From NCBI GenBank assembly GCA_903813345.2, contig CAIIXF020000010.1, positions 35,331,425 to 35,391,424 of the forward strand: a stretch of 60,000 nucleotides of DNA, given 5' to 3'. The position numbers and the translations under genes were made by a program. The stretch is from Owenia fusiformis (lineage: Eukaryota; Annelida; Polychaeta; Sabellida; Oweniidae). The notes below the pieces were generated by a model. It did no database searches. It saw nothing but the letters and a program-made list of their open reading frames with translations, and had not been told where the DNA came from. Within the stretch, counting starts at the first letter, position 1. Every line of letters begins with the position of its first letter. Below are positions 1 through 11,800 of the stretch, piece by piece.

Positions 1-13
1 ATCAATATTTCAG

Positions 14-2872
14 GCTGAGGGTGTTCCGCAGGAGTATACAGAGACATATTTTGTCTGTCCAGATAGCCCTGAACAAGGGAGCAGTGGAACCATCACATTT
101 AAATTACCTGAAAATGCAGTACCCGACTCTGAAAGAGCCTATGTTACTGCTATTGGTGAGTTCTAGAAAAAAGGGATGGAAAATTGTTCTCGTTTGAAGT
201 TGTTCAGAATACGATTTAGGTTACAGTAGATAAATTTGGAGGCAAAAGAAGAAAACATTTTGAAAAAGATCTATATTGGGAGGAAATGTGTAAGGCTTAC
301 CAGTGTAGGATAATAGTTGCATTGTATTTGTGCAAAACGCTACGGGGTAGTGACTCATGCTAAAATCTAGATATGGGAACATGAAAAATCTATATTAATT
401 AGCTGTTAAGTGAACATTGAAAAATAAGATGTCAGACTTTGTATAAGTAATCAAGTAAAATCTGATTTATTCTTTTTCCAGGGGACTTGATGGGTCCTAC
501 TTTGTCTAACATTGCCAAGTTGATCAGGCTACCAACTGGTTGTGGGGAACAGACCATGCTCAGCTTTGCGCCAAATATCTACATCATGGAATATCTGCAG
601 GCCACCAATCAGCTTACTGATAAACTAAAGGAGACATCTGAGGAGTACATGATCAAAGGTAAAGAAATTAGGCTCATTGTAGACCCTTATTCCACCTATT
701 TATATACAGAAACCATGGATTCAGAACTTCATACACTCTACCTTGTACAAAGTTAATGTTCTGCTTCTTGCAGGCATAACCTGTCTTATTTAAATACAAA
801 TGTCACAAGGAGTTTTTTATAATAAGGAATACGTTTTCTTTTATAATAAGGAAATCTATGGCAATTTAAAAAAGTAGAATGGAATATTCCATTCTTTTGA
901 CTTCAATTTTTAAAATGTCACAATGATATTTTAATTGCAGGTTACCAACGTGAATTAACTTATCGTCATGACGATGGCACATACAGCGCATTTGGCAAAC
1001 GTGACGACTCTGGCAGCACATGGCTAACTGCATTTGTCGTAAAATCTTTTGCGAGGGCCCAAAAGTACATCACAGTTGACAAAAAGGATTTGGACAAATC
1101 AGTGAAGTGGTTTGTAAGCCAACAGAATCGTGACGGATGTTTCCCAAGTGTTGGTAAAGTTCTACATAAGGACATGAAGGGAGGACTGAGTGATGGAGGT
1201 TCTGGATCTACATTGACTGCCTATGTTACTGTTGCGTTACTAGAGGCTGGATTAAACAAGACAGTAAGTATCAGCAGGAGGGATTACCTCAAAATATTAG
1301 AGCCATTAGGGATTATCTCAAAATATGAGGGGCATATGGGATTATCTCAAAATATGAGGGGCATTAGGGATTATCTCAAAATATGAAGGGCATAAGGGAT
1401 TATCTCAAAATATAAGACATATAAGGGATTATCTCAAAATATGAGAGGCATTAGGGATTATCTTCATGTAATCATCTCATATATTTACTTGACCATTCAA
1501 ACACTTTTCCAATTAATTGCAGCAAAATTTTGAAGTTCATTTAAAAACAACTCGTAAATTAAAATATTTACACATCCAAAAAACTAAAGCTATGATACTT
1601 ATGATAAACCAAGTGACTAAACTATACAGCTCAAATCAAAGTGGCTATATACTGGATGATTTACTCAAATCTTGCTCAAATGTTTACATGGAAAGCATCA
1701 TATTTCTAATAATTATTTTTAAAATATGGTTAATGTTAAGTGAAATATGTTTAATTGTACATGTAGAAGTTGTCATAGTAACTGGGATGGTTCTTCCTTT
1801 TATGCATGGGATTAATGGACATTATACAATGTTTTAGGATCGCAGTATTCGACGTGCTGTGTCTTGTATGGTCCGACGTCATCCACCCCGGCGAACTGAC
1901 AAATATGGTGTTGCTATGGTTACATATGCTTTAATGCTTGAAAATCCTAATTCCGTCAATGCTCAGCGTTATCTTCGACTTCTCAATAGTTTAGCTGTTA
2001 ATAAAGGTAAGTGTCACTTTAAACTCTCATGAAGAGCAATCAACTCTTAGATCAACTCTTAAGAACATCTTAGATGCTTTAACAGTACTGAGTACTAATA
2101 TGCTTCATCAGCAGTCTCACTCCTCCTTTCTTTTATTAGATGGCATGAAGTACTGGCAGTCTGCCCCTGCCCCACCTTCACAAGATGATGCCCCATTCCA
2201 TAAAGCAAAATCTGCCGATGTTGAAATCACATCATACGCATTACTCTCCCTTCTCCTAAAAGGAGGAGAGAATATTGAAGCTGAGGTTATGCCCATTGTG
2301 CGCTGGATTAGCCGACAACGTAACAGTAGAGGAGGATTCGCTTCTACCCAGGTAAGTGCAGGAAATTTTGGTTTGAACAGATCAATATCTCCAAAAAATG
2401 GTCCAAAAGAAATCACATGATACATGTGTAGATTATATCAATACAAGAGTTTCTTTCTTAAACAGCCACGGGTGTTTATTGAAAGATCATAACTTAATGG
2501 CATTATTAATGATATATTGAACAAGTTCTAGTATTTTAGCCTTAAAACTGGACTTTAGCACTCATTTTTAACTGCAAACTAGAATCTCATGCATTACATC
2601 ACCAACAACTTATCAAGTCTTGAGCTCAACTCATTTGTACACGAATACATGTACTGTTACAGGACACAGTTGTTGCTCTCCAAGCCCTGGCCCAGTATGC
2701 AGCCCTAGTATATGGTGACCAGGACATCACTGTTGCTCTAAGTGGATCCATTCCCTCGACCAGTTTAGCCATAAATTCTGGCAATAGTCTCCTCCTGCAG
2801 AAGGTTGATGTGCCATCTATACCATCCACCATTGAGACTTACACTTCAGGAACAGGATGTGCTCTGCTACAG
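14..2872 (+). CDS. A2M CUB (first half), thioester domain and start of CUB second half, exons 1-6
   Basis: Exon 1 encodes the CUB half before the thioester domain (EGVPQEY...ERAYVTAIGD). Exon 2 has the thioester motif LPTGCGEQTM followed by APNIYIMEYL, which matches A2M-family proteins closely. Exon 3 contains the TWLTAFV motif and KVLHKDMKGG; the His sits where C3, C4B and CD109 have the catalytic His, whereas human A2M has Asn. Exons 4-5 complete the alpha-alpha toroid (TDKYGVAMVTYAL, VEITSYALLSLL, RGGFASTQ), and exon 6 starts with DTVVALQALAQYA and returns to the CUB fold. The Cys and Gln of GCGEQ form an internal thioester that couples covalently to attacking proteases or surfaces. Exon 1 is in frame at its acceptor (AG at 12-13), and the protein is open to the left. 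Confidence 0.95.
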
Positions 2873-5800
2873 GTACATGTATTCACTCATTTCAGTAATT
2901 TTTGCCTATTTTCATTATTCCCCCATTTGCTAGTTTTTATATTATAAAACCCCTGCTCATATAATTTCCCAAAATGTTCACTTTCTTTATTAACTCTTGT
3001 ATTTGTATATAGTTTTAAGTTTTTACTACTTTCAGTATTTAGTTTATTCCTGCCAGATCATATTCTTCTAACTTTTCTTTGTATTTAAAAGCATAGGACT
3101 CCAAGTCATTTTTCTTCAAAGTTTCACATCCATTATCTTGTTGTATTTTTACCAGGGTACCATGAAATACAACATTTTCCCAGAGGAGGTAGATGTCCCA
3201 GCATTCCAACTGAGAGTCAATCCCAGTGGTTTTGCCTGCAAGAAGCAGACCATAAAAGTTTGTACAAGGTAGAGTGTGTGATGTATTACTACATCCCCTT
3301 TGTATTGTACCCTATCTATTTGTACATGTATAGCCTGAAGACAAGATATCTCCCCAATTTTGACTTAAAACTGCAAAGAAATCCAGATCACTAAGACTTA
3401 CCAGAAGTGTTGACTTATTGTTATAGTTTTCCACTTTTTTGTGGATGGTGTTCGGTGATTGGTGTTCAGCATCTGTAACAGTGTTTGGTGTCTGTAGCAG
3501 CATTCAGTGGTCAGTGTCTGTAACAAATGGCAGGTGGTGATATTTTGCCTTGTAAATGCCTTGTTGACTTTTTCAGCTACCAAGGGCCAGGGGATGAATC
3601 CAATATGGCCGTAATTGAGGTTAAAATGCCATCTGGCTGGTCACCGTTGAAGGAAACCGTAGAGCCATTGTTGAATGACATTTTCCTTGGTCTCAAGCGG
3701 TATGAGGTTGATAAGAATTTTGTCAGCTTCTACTTTGACTCTGTAAGTACACAGTGTCCCATAAGTATATTATTTATTATTTATATATATATTTACCTCT
3801 AGAATATACCTTTTATTTACCTCTACAATAATCTAGGAAATTATAATTAATATGATGTCAAAGCACTTTCACGTCATGAAATAGCATACAATCGCTAATT
3901 ATGTCACCACCAAAAGTGGTGACATATTGTTATGGTCTCCGTTTTTTGCGACGGCGTCCGGCGGTTGGAGGTTGGCGTCCGGCGGTTGGCGTCCGGCGGT
4001 TGGCGTCCGGCGTCTGTAACAATTTCTTACAACTTCCTATAACTTAACAAATACTGTTTAGACTGACTTCAATTTTTTTCTAAATCATCTACATGTTCTC
4101 AGAAGTTCAAATCTGACTTTAGATTTGACATTTGACCTTCAATGACCTTCTCAAGGTCAAAAAGGTCTTTTTTCAACTTGCTTCACATTGACTAATTTTT
4201 TTTTCAAAATCATCTACATGTTCTCAGAAATTCAAATCTGACTTTAGATTTGACTTTAGATTTGACATTTGACCTTCAAATCTGACTTTAGATTTGACAT
4301 TTGACCTTCAATGACCTTCTCAAGGTCAAAAAAGGTCAAAAAGGTCTGTTTTCAACTTGCTTCAAATTGACTAAATTTTTTTTCAAAATCATCTACGTGT
4401 TCTCAGAAATTCAAATCTGATTTAAGATTTGACATTTGACCTTCAATGACCTTCTCAAGGTCAAAAAAGGTCAAAAAGGTCTGTTTTCAACTTGCTTCAA
4501 ATTGACTAAAAAAAATTTTCAAAATCATCTACGTGTTCTCAGAAATTCAAATCTGACTTTAGATTTGACTTAAGATTTGACTTAAGATTTGACATTTGAC
4601 CTTCAATGACCTTCTCAAAGTCAAAAAAGGTCAAAAAGGTCTTTTTTCAACTTGCTTCAAATTGACTAAATTTTTTTTTCGAAATCATCTACATGTTCTC
4701 AGAAATTCAAATCTGACTTTAGATTTGACATTTGACCTTCAATGACCTTCTCAATGTCAAAAAAGGTCAAAAAGGTATTTTTTCATCTTGCTTCAAATTG
4801 ACTAAATTTTTTTTTCAAAATCATCTACATGTTCTCAGAAATTCAAATATGACTTTAGATTTGACTTGCGATTTGACATTTGACCTTCAATGACCTTCTC
4901 AAGGTCAAAAAAGGTCAAAAAGGTCTTTTTTCAACTTGCTTCAAATTGACTAATTTTTTTTTCAAAATCATCTACATGTTCTCAGAAATTCAAATCTGCC
5001 TTTTCGATTTGACATTTGACCTTTAATGACCTTCTCAAGGTCAAAAAAGGTCAAAAAGGTCTGTTTTCAACTTGCTTCAAATTGACTAAATTTTTTTTTC
5101 AAAATCATCTACATGTTCTCAGAAATTCAAATATGACTTTAGATTTGACTTTAGATTTGACATTTGACCTTCAATGACCTTCTGAAGGTCAAAAAAGGTC
5201 AAAAAGGTCTTTTTTCAACTTGCTTCAAATTGACTAATTTTTTTTTTCAAAATCATCTACATTTTCTCAGAAATTCAAATCTGACTTTAGATTTGACCTT
5301 CAATGACCTTCTCAAGGTCAAAAAGGTCTTTTTTCAACTTGCTTCAAATTGACTAATTTTTTTTCAAAATCATCTACATGTTCTCAGAAGTTCAAATCTG
5401 ACTTTAGATTTGACATTTGACCTTCAATGACCTTTTCAAGGTCAAAAAGGTCTTTTTTCAACTTGCTTCAAATTTACTTAATTTTTTTTCAAAATCATCT
5501 ACATGTTCTCAGAAGTTCAAATCTGACTTTACATTTGACATTTGACCTTCAATGACCTTCTCAATGTCAAAAAAAGTCAAAGAGGTATTTTTTCAACTTG
5601 CTTCAAATTGACGAATTTTTTTTTCAAAATCATCTACATGTTCTAAGAAGTTCAAATCTGACTTAAGATTTGTGTGCAACTAGTTTTAACTTGCTTCAGA
5701 TTGAACAATTTCTTTTTTCAAAATCATCTACAAGATCCCAGAAGCTCAAATCTTCAAAAACATTCTTAAGGTCAAAAGGTATTTTCCAACTTGCTTTAAA

Positions 5801-8800
5801 TTGACCAAATTGTTTTAGGTGGTGACATTTTGTCATGTTAATGCCTTGTTATTGAAAGCTACAAAACATACCTGAATAGCTACACATAGCAAAACATATT
5901 TGAGCCTGGCCATAGGAAAACTGGTCTTATCACAAAAATTAGAATTGTGCTACAGAGTCAAAAATGTGCAGAAGATTAAGAGGAAAATGTGCTAAATTCA
6001 AATCCGACTTTTTGGTCTATCTATGCAAGGAAAAGTTGTTAAGGCATAAGCCATGGCTCATTTGAAAGGTCTCTTTGTGCTTTCTAAGATCAGAATATTG
6101 AAAAAATCTGTCATAAGACCCCTTTTCCTGTGGCCTGGCTCATTTACTATTTATTGTATATTCAAACAGCTACATGCATAAGGTATTCACACAAGTGATT
6201 TTAACCTTGCAGATTAGCTCAGAGGAGAAGTGTCTGTCATTTGTGGTGGAACAGTCAACACCTGTGAAGGATTTGAAACCTGCATCAGTTATGGTCTATG
6301 ATTACTATGATACAGGTATGTACATGTTTGTAAGCTAAATGTGGAATATTTAATTTTTACCTTTTTGCCATTTATTTTGTTTACTTACTTTACTTTTGAT
6401 AGATCACCAATCCCATAAATTGCACCACCTCTTTGTTTTTCATTTTCAGGGCAGATATTAAATTAATTATCGCCATTTGTTTCTGGTTTAGCTACTTTTC
6501 AAAAACTTCTTAACATTTTTTGATGCAAGTTTGTCCACAAAAACAGGCCAGGTTTTATTGGAAAGTCATTCTCTCAGATTCATTTAAAAATAGCAAGGTG
6601 CATGCTAAGCTTTTAGACTGCATGAGGCACTACCTTTTAAACTGAAGTACAACTCATTTTATTTTCCTCATTCTCTATTTTGGCCCATTTAGATCAATAA
6701 ATTAAACATTATCTTATTCTAAAACCAAAAATTAACTTTTTTTGAAATGTTTGTACTCCAGATTTATTTTTGATTGCTAATTTTACACTTCTTTTACATT
6801 TCAGATTTATCATTGACCAAACTCTATTCTCTGAATCTGTGCCAGTCGGAAGAGCAACCAGGCAGACCAAGTAAGTCTCCCCACTCTTAAACTTTCTCTT
6901 GCTATGTATATTCTACGCTTCCTCAATTTCAAGAATGAACTGCCTGGTATTCTTGCATTTATATACCATTTGGGGTCTTGGTTACATGCCTGTTTACTTT
7001 ATTCCTTGCTGATTTCACTCTTTTCCTCATTTTCAACTATTGGCAGGTCGGGGTCATACTGTGGATTTGTTCAAGCGTTAAGCATGTTTTCTTTTTGCAG
7101 TACATTTGTTAATATAGCAGTATGGATATTATAGTTTAACTTGTAAGCATGTTTTCTCACAGTTGTATTAGCATGTTTTAGCAAATAACCATAATTGAGC
7201 ATTATTATCATGGTTTAGCAGTACTCATATTTAGTACTTTTAGCATGGATTGGCAGTTGGTCATTATTTAGCAGTATTAGCATGTTTAGAAGTTTTAGCA
7301 TGTTAAAAGCAGTATTTGTATCATTTAGCAAGTATTAGCAGGTAACCATGTTTTATCAGTATTTATATGGTTTAGCAATTGTAGCATGTATTTAGCAGTT
7401 AATCATGTTTTTGCAATAGTAGCATGGATTGCCAGCCTAACCATGTTTAGCAGTATTTATATGGTTTAGCAGTTTTGGAATGTTTGGCTGTATATATAAA
7501 TGGTTTAGCAGTATTTGTATGAATTAGCAATTTTAGCATATATTAGCATGTTAACCATGTTTTAGCAGTTCTAGCATGGATTGGATATCATTTTGTTCTC
7601 TATATTAGAGTTGCAGCAATATTTAAATATTTAAAAGCCATTAGTCTTAAATAGTTTAGCATTTAGTTGTTTAACATAGATTCAATCGCAGTTTGAAGAA
7701 AAGTTTAAAAGCAAAGGTTAATTAGCATGCAAAGTAGAAATCAGTGTTATGCAAACAATGTATTAATATACTAAACATCTTATGTGCCCATATTTGGAAT
7801 TAGAGATAAAAAGAGTGGAATCAGCAAGGGATAAAGCAAACATTTAAAAAAGTCAGGCAATTCATTCAAATTATTGAGGATAATTTGTAGAACAGACATG
7901 GCTTGAGAAATATATTGTGATTGTATGTATTTGATTGTAAACGTTTGAATTCCAGGAACGTAGTTTATGCTTCATGACCTACATCCACCTGCACCTACAA
8001 CTTGCACCTACAATTTGCAAATACAATCTGCACCTATGACTTGCACCAAATCAGTATGAAATTCATATAACCTGCAGCTATTTTACTCTCGGAAAAACTA
8101 AAATGGAAAAAATATTGTTTAGTTTTCAAAATACTTTCTAATTTAATCTGAATGATACATTGCTATTAATAATAGCAATGTAACTTAATCAATGGCTTTT
8201 GGACCAGACACAAAAACAGCCTTATTGGAACTATCTGAGCTCATAGACATTTTAAGCTCATACCCTTTATCTTTTTTGGATTAAACCATTTCTTGTATTA
8301 TATTAGTTAAGTAAGAAATAAAATATTATTTATAGGGATCATATTGCATCTTTCTTGGGTGATATGATAAAACATATTTAACAAATCACATTAGATGAGT
8401 CAAAATGGTAATCAAAATGTGTCAAAATGGATCAGAGTGGCCTAATATGGAAATGTGTCAACCAGGGATCAGAATAGCCTTATATGAATATGTGTCAATC
8501 AGGGATCAGAATTGCCTTAAGCCCAGTATACACCAATGAGGCAAAATCCCACTTGCCCCATCGAGTCCCATCTTGCTCCTTCGAATCCCAACTCGCCCAA
8601 TCGAATCCCATAGAGTCACATGGGAACTTGATGACTTTGCCCCATCGGGGAGTCTCATTGAGCCCCATGGAGTCCCATCAAATCACATCGTGCCCCATTC
8701 GTGTGTGTTGGGCTTTACACAACACATCATATGATCGAAAATCCCATGATTGATGACCCATGGAAAGAATGGACATGTTCATTCTCGATGGGGCAAGATA

Positions 8801-11800
8801 GGACTCAGTGGGATCTTGCCCCAACTTGCCCCATCGAATCCCACAGAGTCCCACGTAGGACTTCATGGGACTCAATGGGGCAGGATGGGGCAAAATCCGA
8901 CAGAGTCCCATGAAGTTCCACGGACTCCATGGGGCAAAATCCCAAGAAGTCCCACGAGGTCCCTCACAAAGTTAAGTCTATGGAGGTCCCAACTTGCTCC
9001 ATTGGTGTATACTAGGGTTTACGGAAATTTATCGACCAGGAATCAGAGTAGCCTTATATGGAAATGTGTTACTAGGATCAAAGTAGCCTAATATGGAAAT
9101 GTATCAAGCAGGGATCAGAGTACCCTAATATGGAAATGTGTCCACCAGGGATCAGAGTAGGCTAATATGGAAATGTGTCAAGCAGGGATCAGAGTAGCCT
9201 AATATGAAAATGTGTCAACTGGGGATCAGAGTAGCCTAATATGGAAATGTGTCAAGCAGGGATCAGAGTAGCCTTAAACGAATGTCAACCATATGTCATC
9301 TCTGATGTTTTTGTGTTGCCCTTTTTGCTCTCATCAAACTCTTGTAAAAAATTAAAAATAGTAAATATATTCTATTTTGTATACTGTATGTTATATGTAA
9401 GTAATGGACAAAATAGTAATAATTGCAAGATCTACAACTCAGTAAATACACAATTAACAATTTTGAATTACATCTTACTTAGATACTTTTTACAATTTCA
9501 AACTCCATACAAAGGGACCCATGATCATTAAAGGGAATGCAAAGTTTCATGTTTTAATTTACACGCTGGCTACAACTCATCCCTAAGACAACTCATCCCA
9601 AGACAAGTCATCCCTAAGACATCTCATCCCAAGACAACTCATCCCAAGACATCTCATCCCAAGACAACTCATCCCAAGACATCTCATCCCAAGACATCTC
9701 ATCCCAAGACAACTCATCCCCAAGACAACTCTTCCCAACTTGAAATAAAACATAATTTTATACAATTAATTTTCATTTTGAAAGAATGAAAAATATTTAG
9801 AGATTTTAGCAGTTAGCACACTGGTCATGGAATATCTTTGTTTTTTATTAATACATTTTCATGCTGTATTTTAAACTGACACATTTCATATTTTGTCATG
9901 CTGTATTTACTTAATATTTTTGTATTTTGTAGTTAGTTAGCCTAGTTTTAGTTAATTTTTGTTGACTGATTGGGATAAAGATAAACATGTTCAAATTTAA
10001 TATATACTTTGATATTAAATCAAAGATAATCAAAGGTGTAGGATTAACTCAGTTAGAATGTATTATCCAAGGTGCTATCAGAATAATTCTCTCAGATTAA
10101 TTCAGTCTTTGTTTTAAAATATTTTGGCTTAATCCTAAATAAGATTGCCAATTTCAAACTTTCAGATTTATGATGATTAAATTTGGAAATAATGTCTATG
10201 ACTTTTATGTTCAATCCTATATTCTCAAATATATTTAGAATAACCCAGAATTCATCAAAATAGCGGCAGTACTTACAAGTAAAACATAACTTTCAAGTGC
10301 CATTTCAAAATGCTAAAAATCAGTATTAAAAATTGAATGTGTAATCAAAATTCACTTTGTAATCATAAAAATGAAAAAGGGATATATATAATATAGAGGA
10401 CAAAATAGTTTATCAATTATACAAGTGGGATGAGTTGTCTTGGGATGAGATGTCTTGGGATGAGTTGTCTTGGGGATGACTTGTCTTGGGATGAGTTGTC
10501 TTAGGGATGAGTTGTCTTGGGATGACTTGTCTTGGGATGAGTTGTCTAGAAACCCTTATAACCATCATCTATCACTTCAGCTCACTCATGGGACATATCG
10601 TGTTTGAACTAACATATAATTCAAGTTCAAAGTACCCATATCTGGATCGCTGCGGATGCCGCCATTGTTATGTATCAATGACGTCATTGATGCCTTAAAA
10701 TTGATGCCTCGGAAATGTCGCTATATAATCACGTCATACTCGGATCGCAGAAATAGAACACATTTCACTGATATTTTATAACTATTTCTGTCCGCTTAAC
10801 ATTGTTGCCGCATGTTCATGTCCATATCATATCATATATTTGGAAAAGTTGTTTCAATATATTCTTCATAGAAATTGAATTGTTGCAATGTCTTTTTTCA
10901 AATGTTTGTATTTATTTTCTCCAATGTGATATAGTAAGTTTATAGGCTAGGTAGAAAAATCACTAAACTTATGAGATATCGGCTGCGCGATTCGGAAGTC
11001 ATCGCATTATATTTCACTTGAAAAATATCCACTAGAATTATTTTATATAATGATAACACTGGGTCAAAAAGGATAAATCTGTTCAAATCCTGTAAATGCT
11101 TTCTTGTATATTTAACCGATAAATGAGGTAAATGCATTAAAATATACAAAATGGCATTTACACATGGGGATTTATTTAACTAAGATTAATGTGGCTAATG
11201 TGTTGGCGTATTTGTTGTGAAAATAAGTAAGTTATATCATCGGCTGAACGCATCCAACAAATAGTTGCATTTACCATATTTATGTAAATACAAGACATAC
11301 CATTTAAAAATTTCAAAATCTATGCTAATGTTCATTAATGCGCTGATGAGCATTTACGGCACATCATTATTAACCTTGAGGTTTACGTCGGCAAATAGGC
11401 ATACTGCCGCAATTGCTTTCTTACCTAATCATAAATGGTAGATTTCTTCAATCTGTAGTATTTTATTCAAATATGAATAGGTGCATATTGGAGAATGAAA
11501 GAAATAAAACAAAAAGTAGTTATCCAATGAAACAGTAACTTCCTAAAGTGTTTAGCCATTTAAATGCTGATGAAAAACGCAAACAAAAAAAACAAAAAAT
11601 CGATGTCGTCTAAATGATACGTATGTAAATGTCAATCTCCTAAATATTAAGATTGGCAATAGCTTTACAAGGACATGCCATTGTCATATTTTCAAGGAAT
11701 AATACGTAATGTTTAATTTTTCTCAGTTGTTAAAAGAACAATTTCAATCATCATATCACCGTAGCGACATTCAATATGACAAAATAGCTTTTCAAAATTC

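Noticed and set aside
14-6870. Assignment of the thioester protein to complement C3/C4/C5
   Set aside because: The MG8 sequence and its YDYY end are A2M-like, and the NTR is not next to MG8. The His in the thioester domain alone does not make it C3, since CD109 also has it.
8484-9091. Overlapping open frames on both strands near 8.5-9.1 kb
   Set aside because: They lie across the inverted-repeat element and its host tandem array and translate to repetitive peptides.
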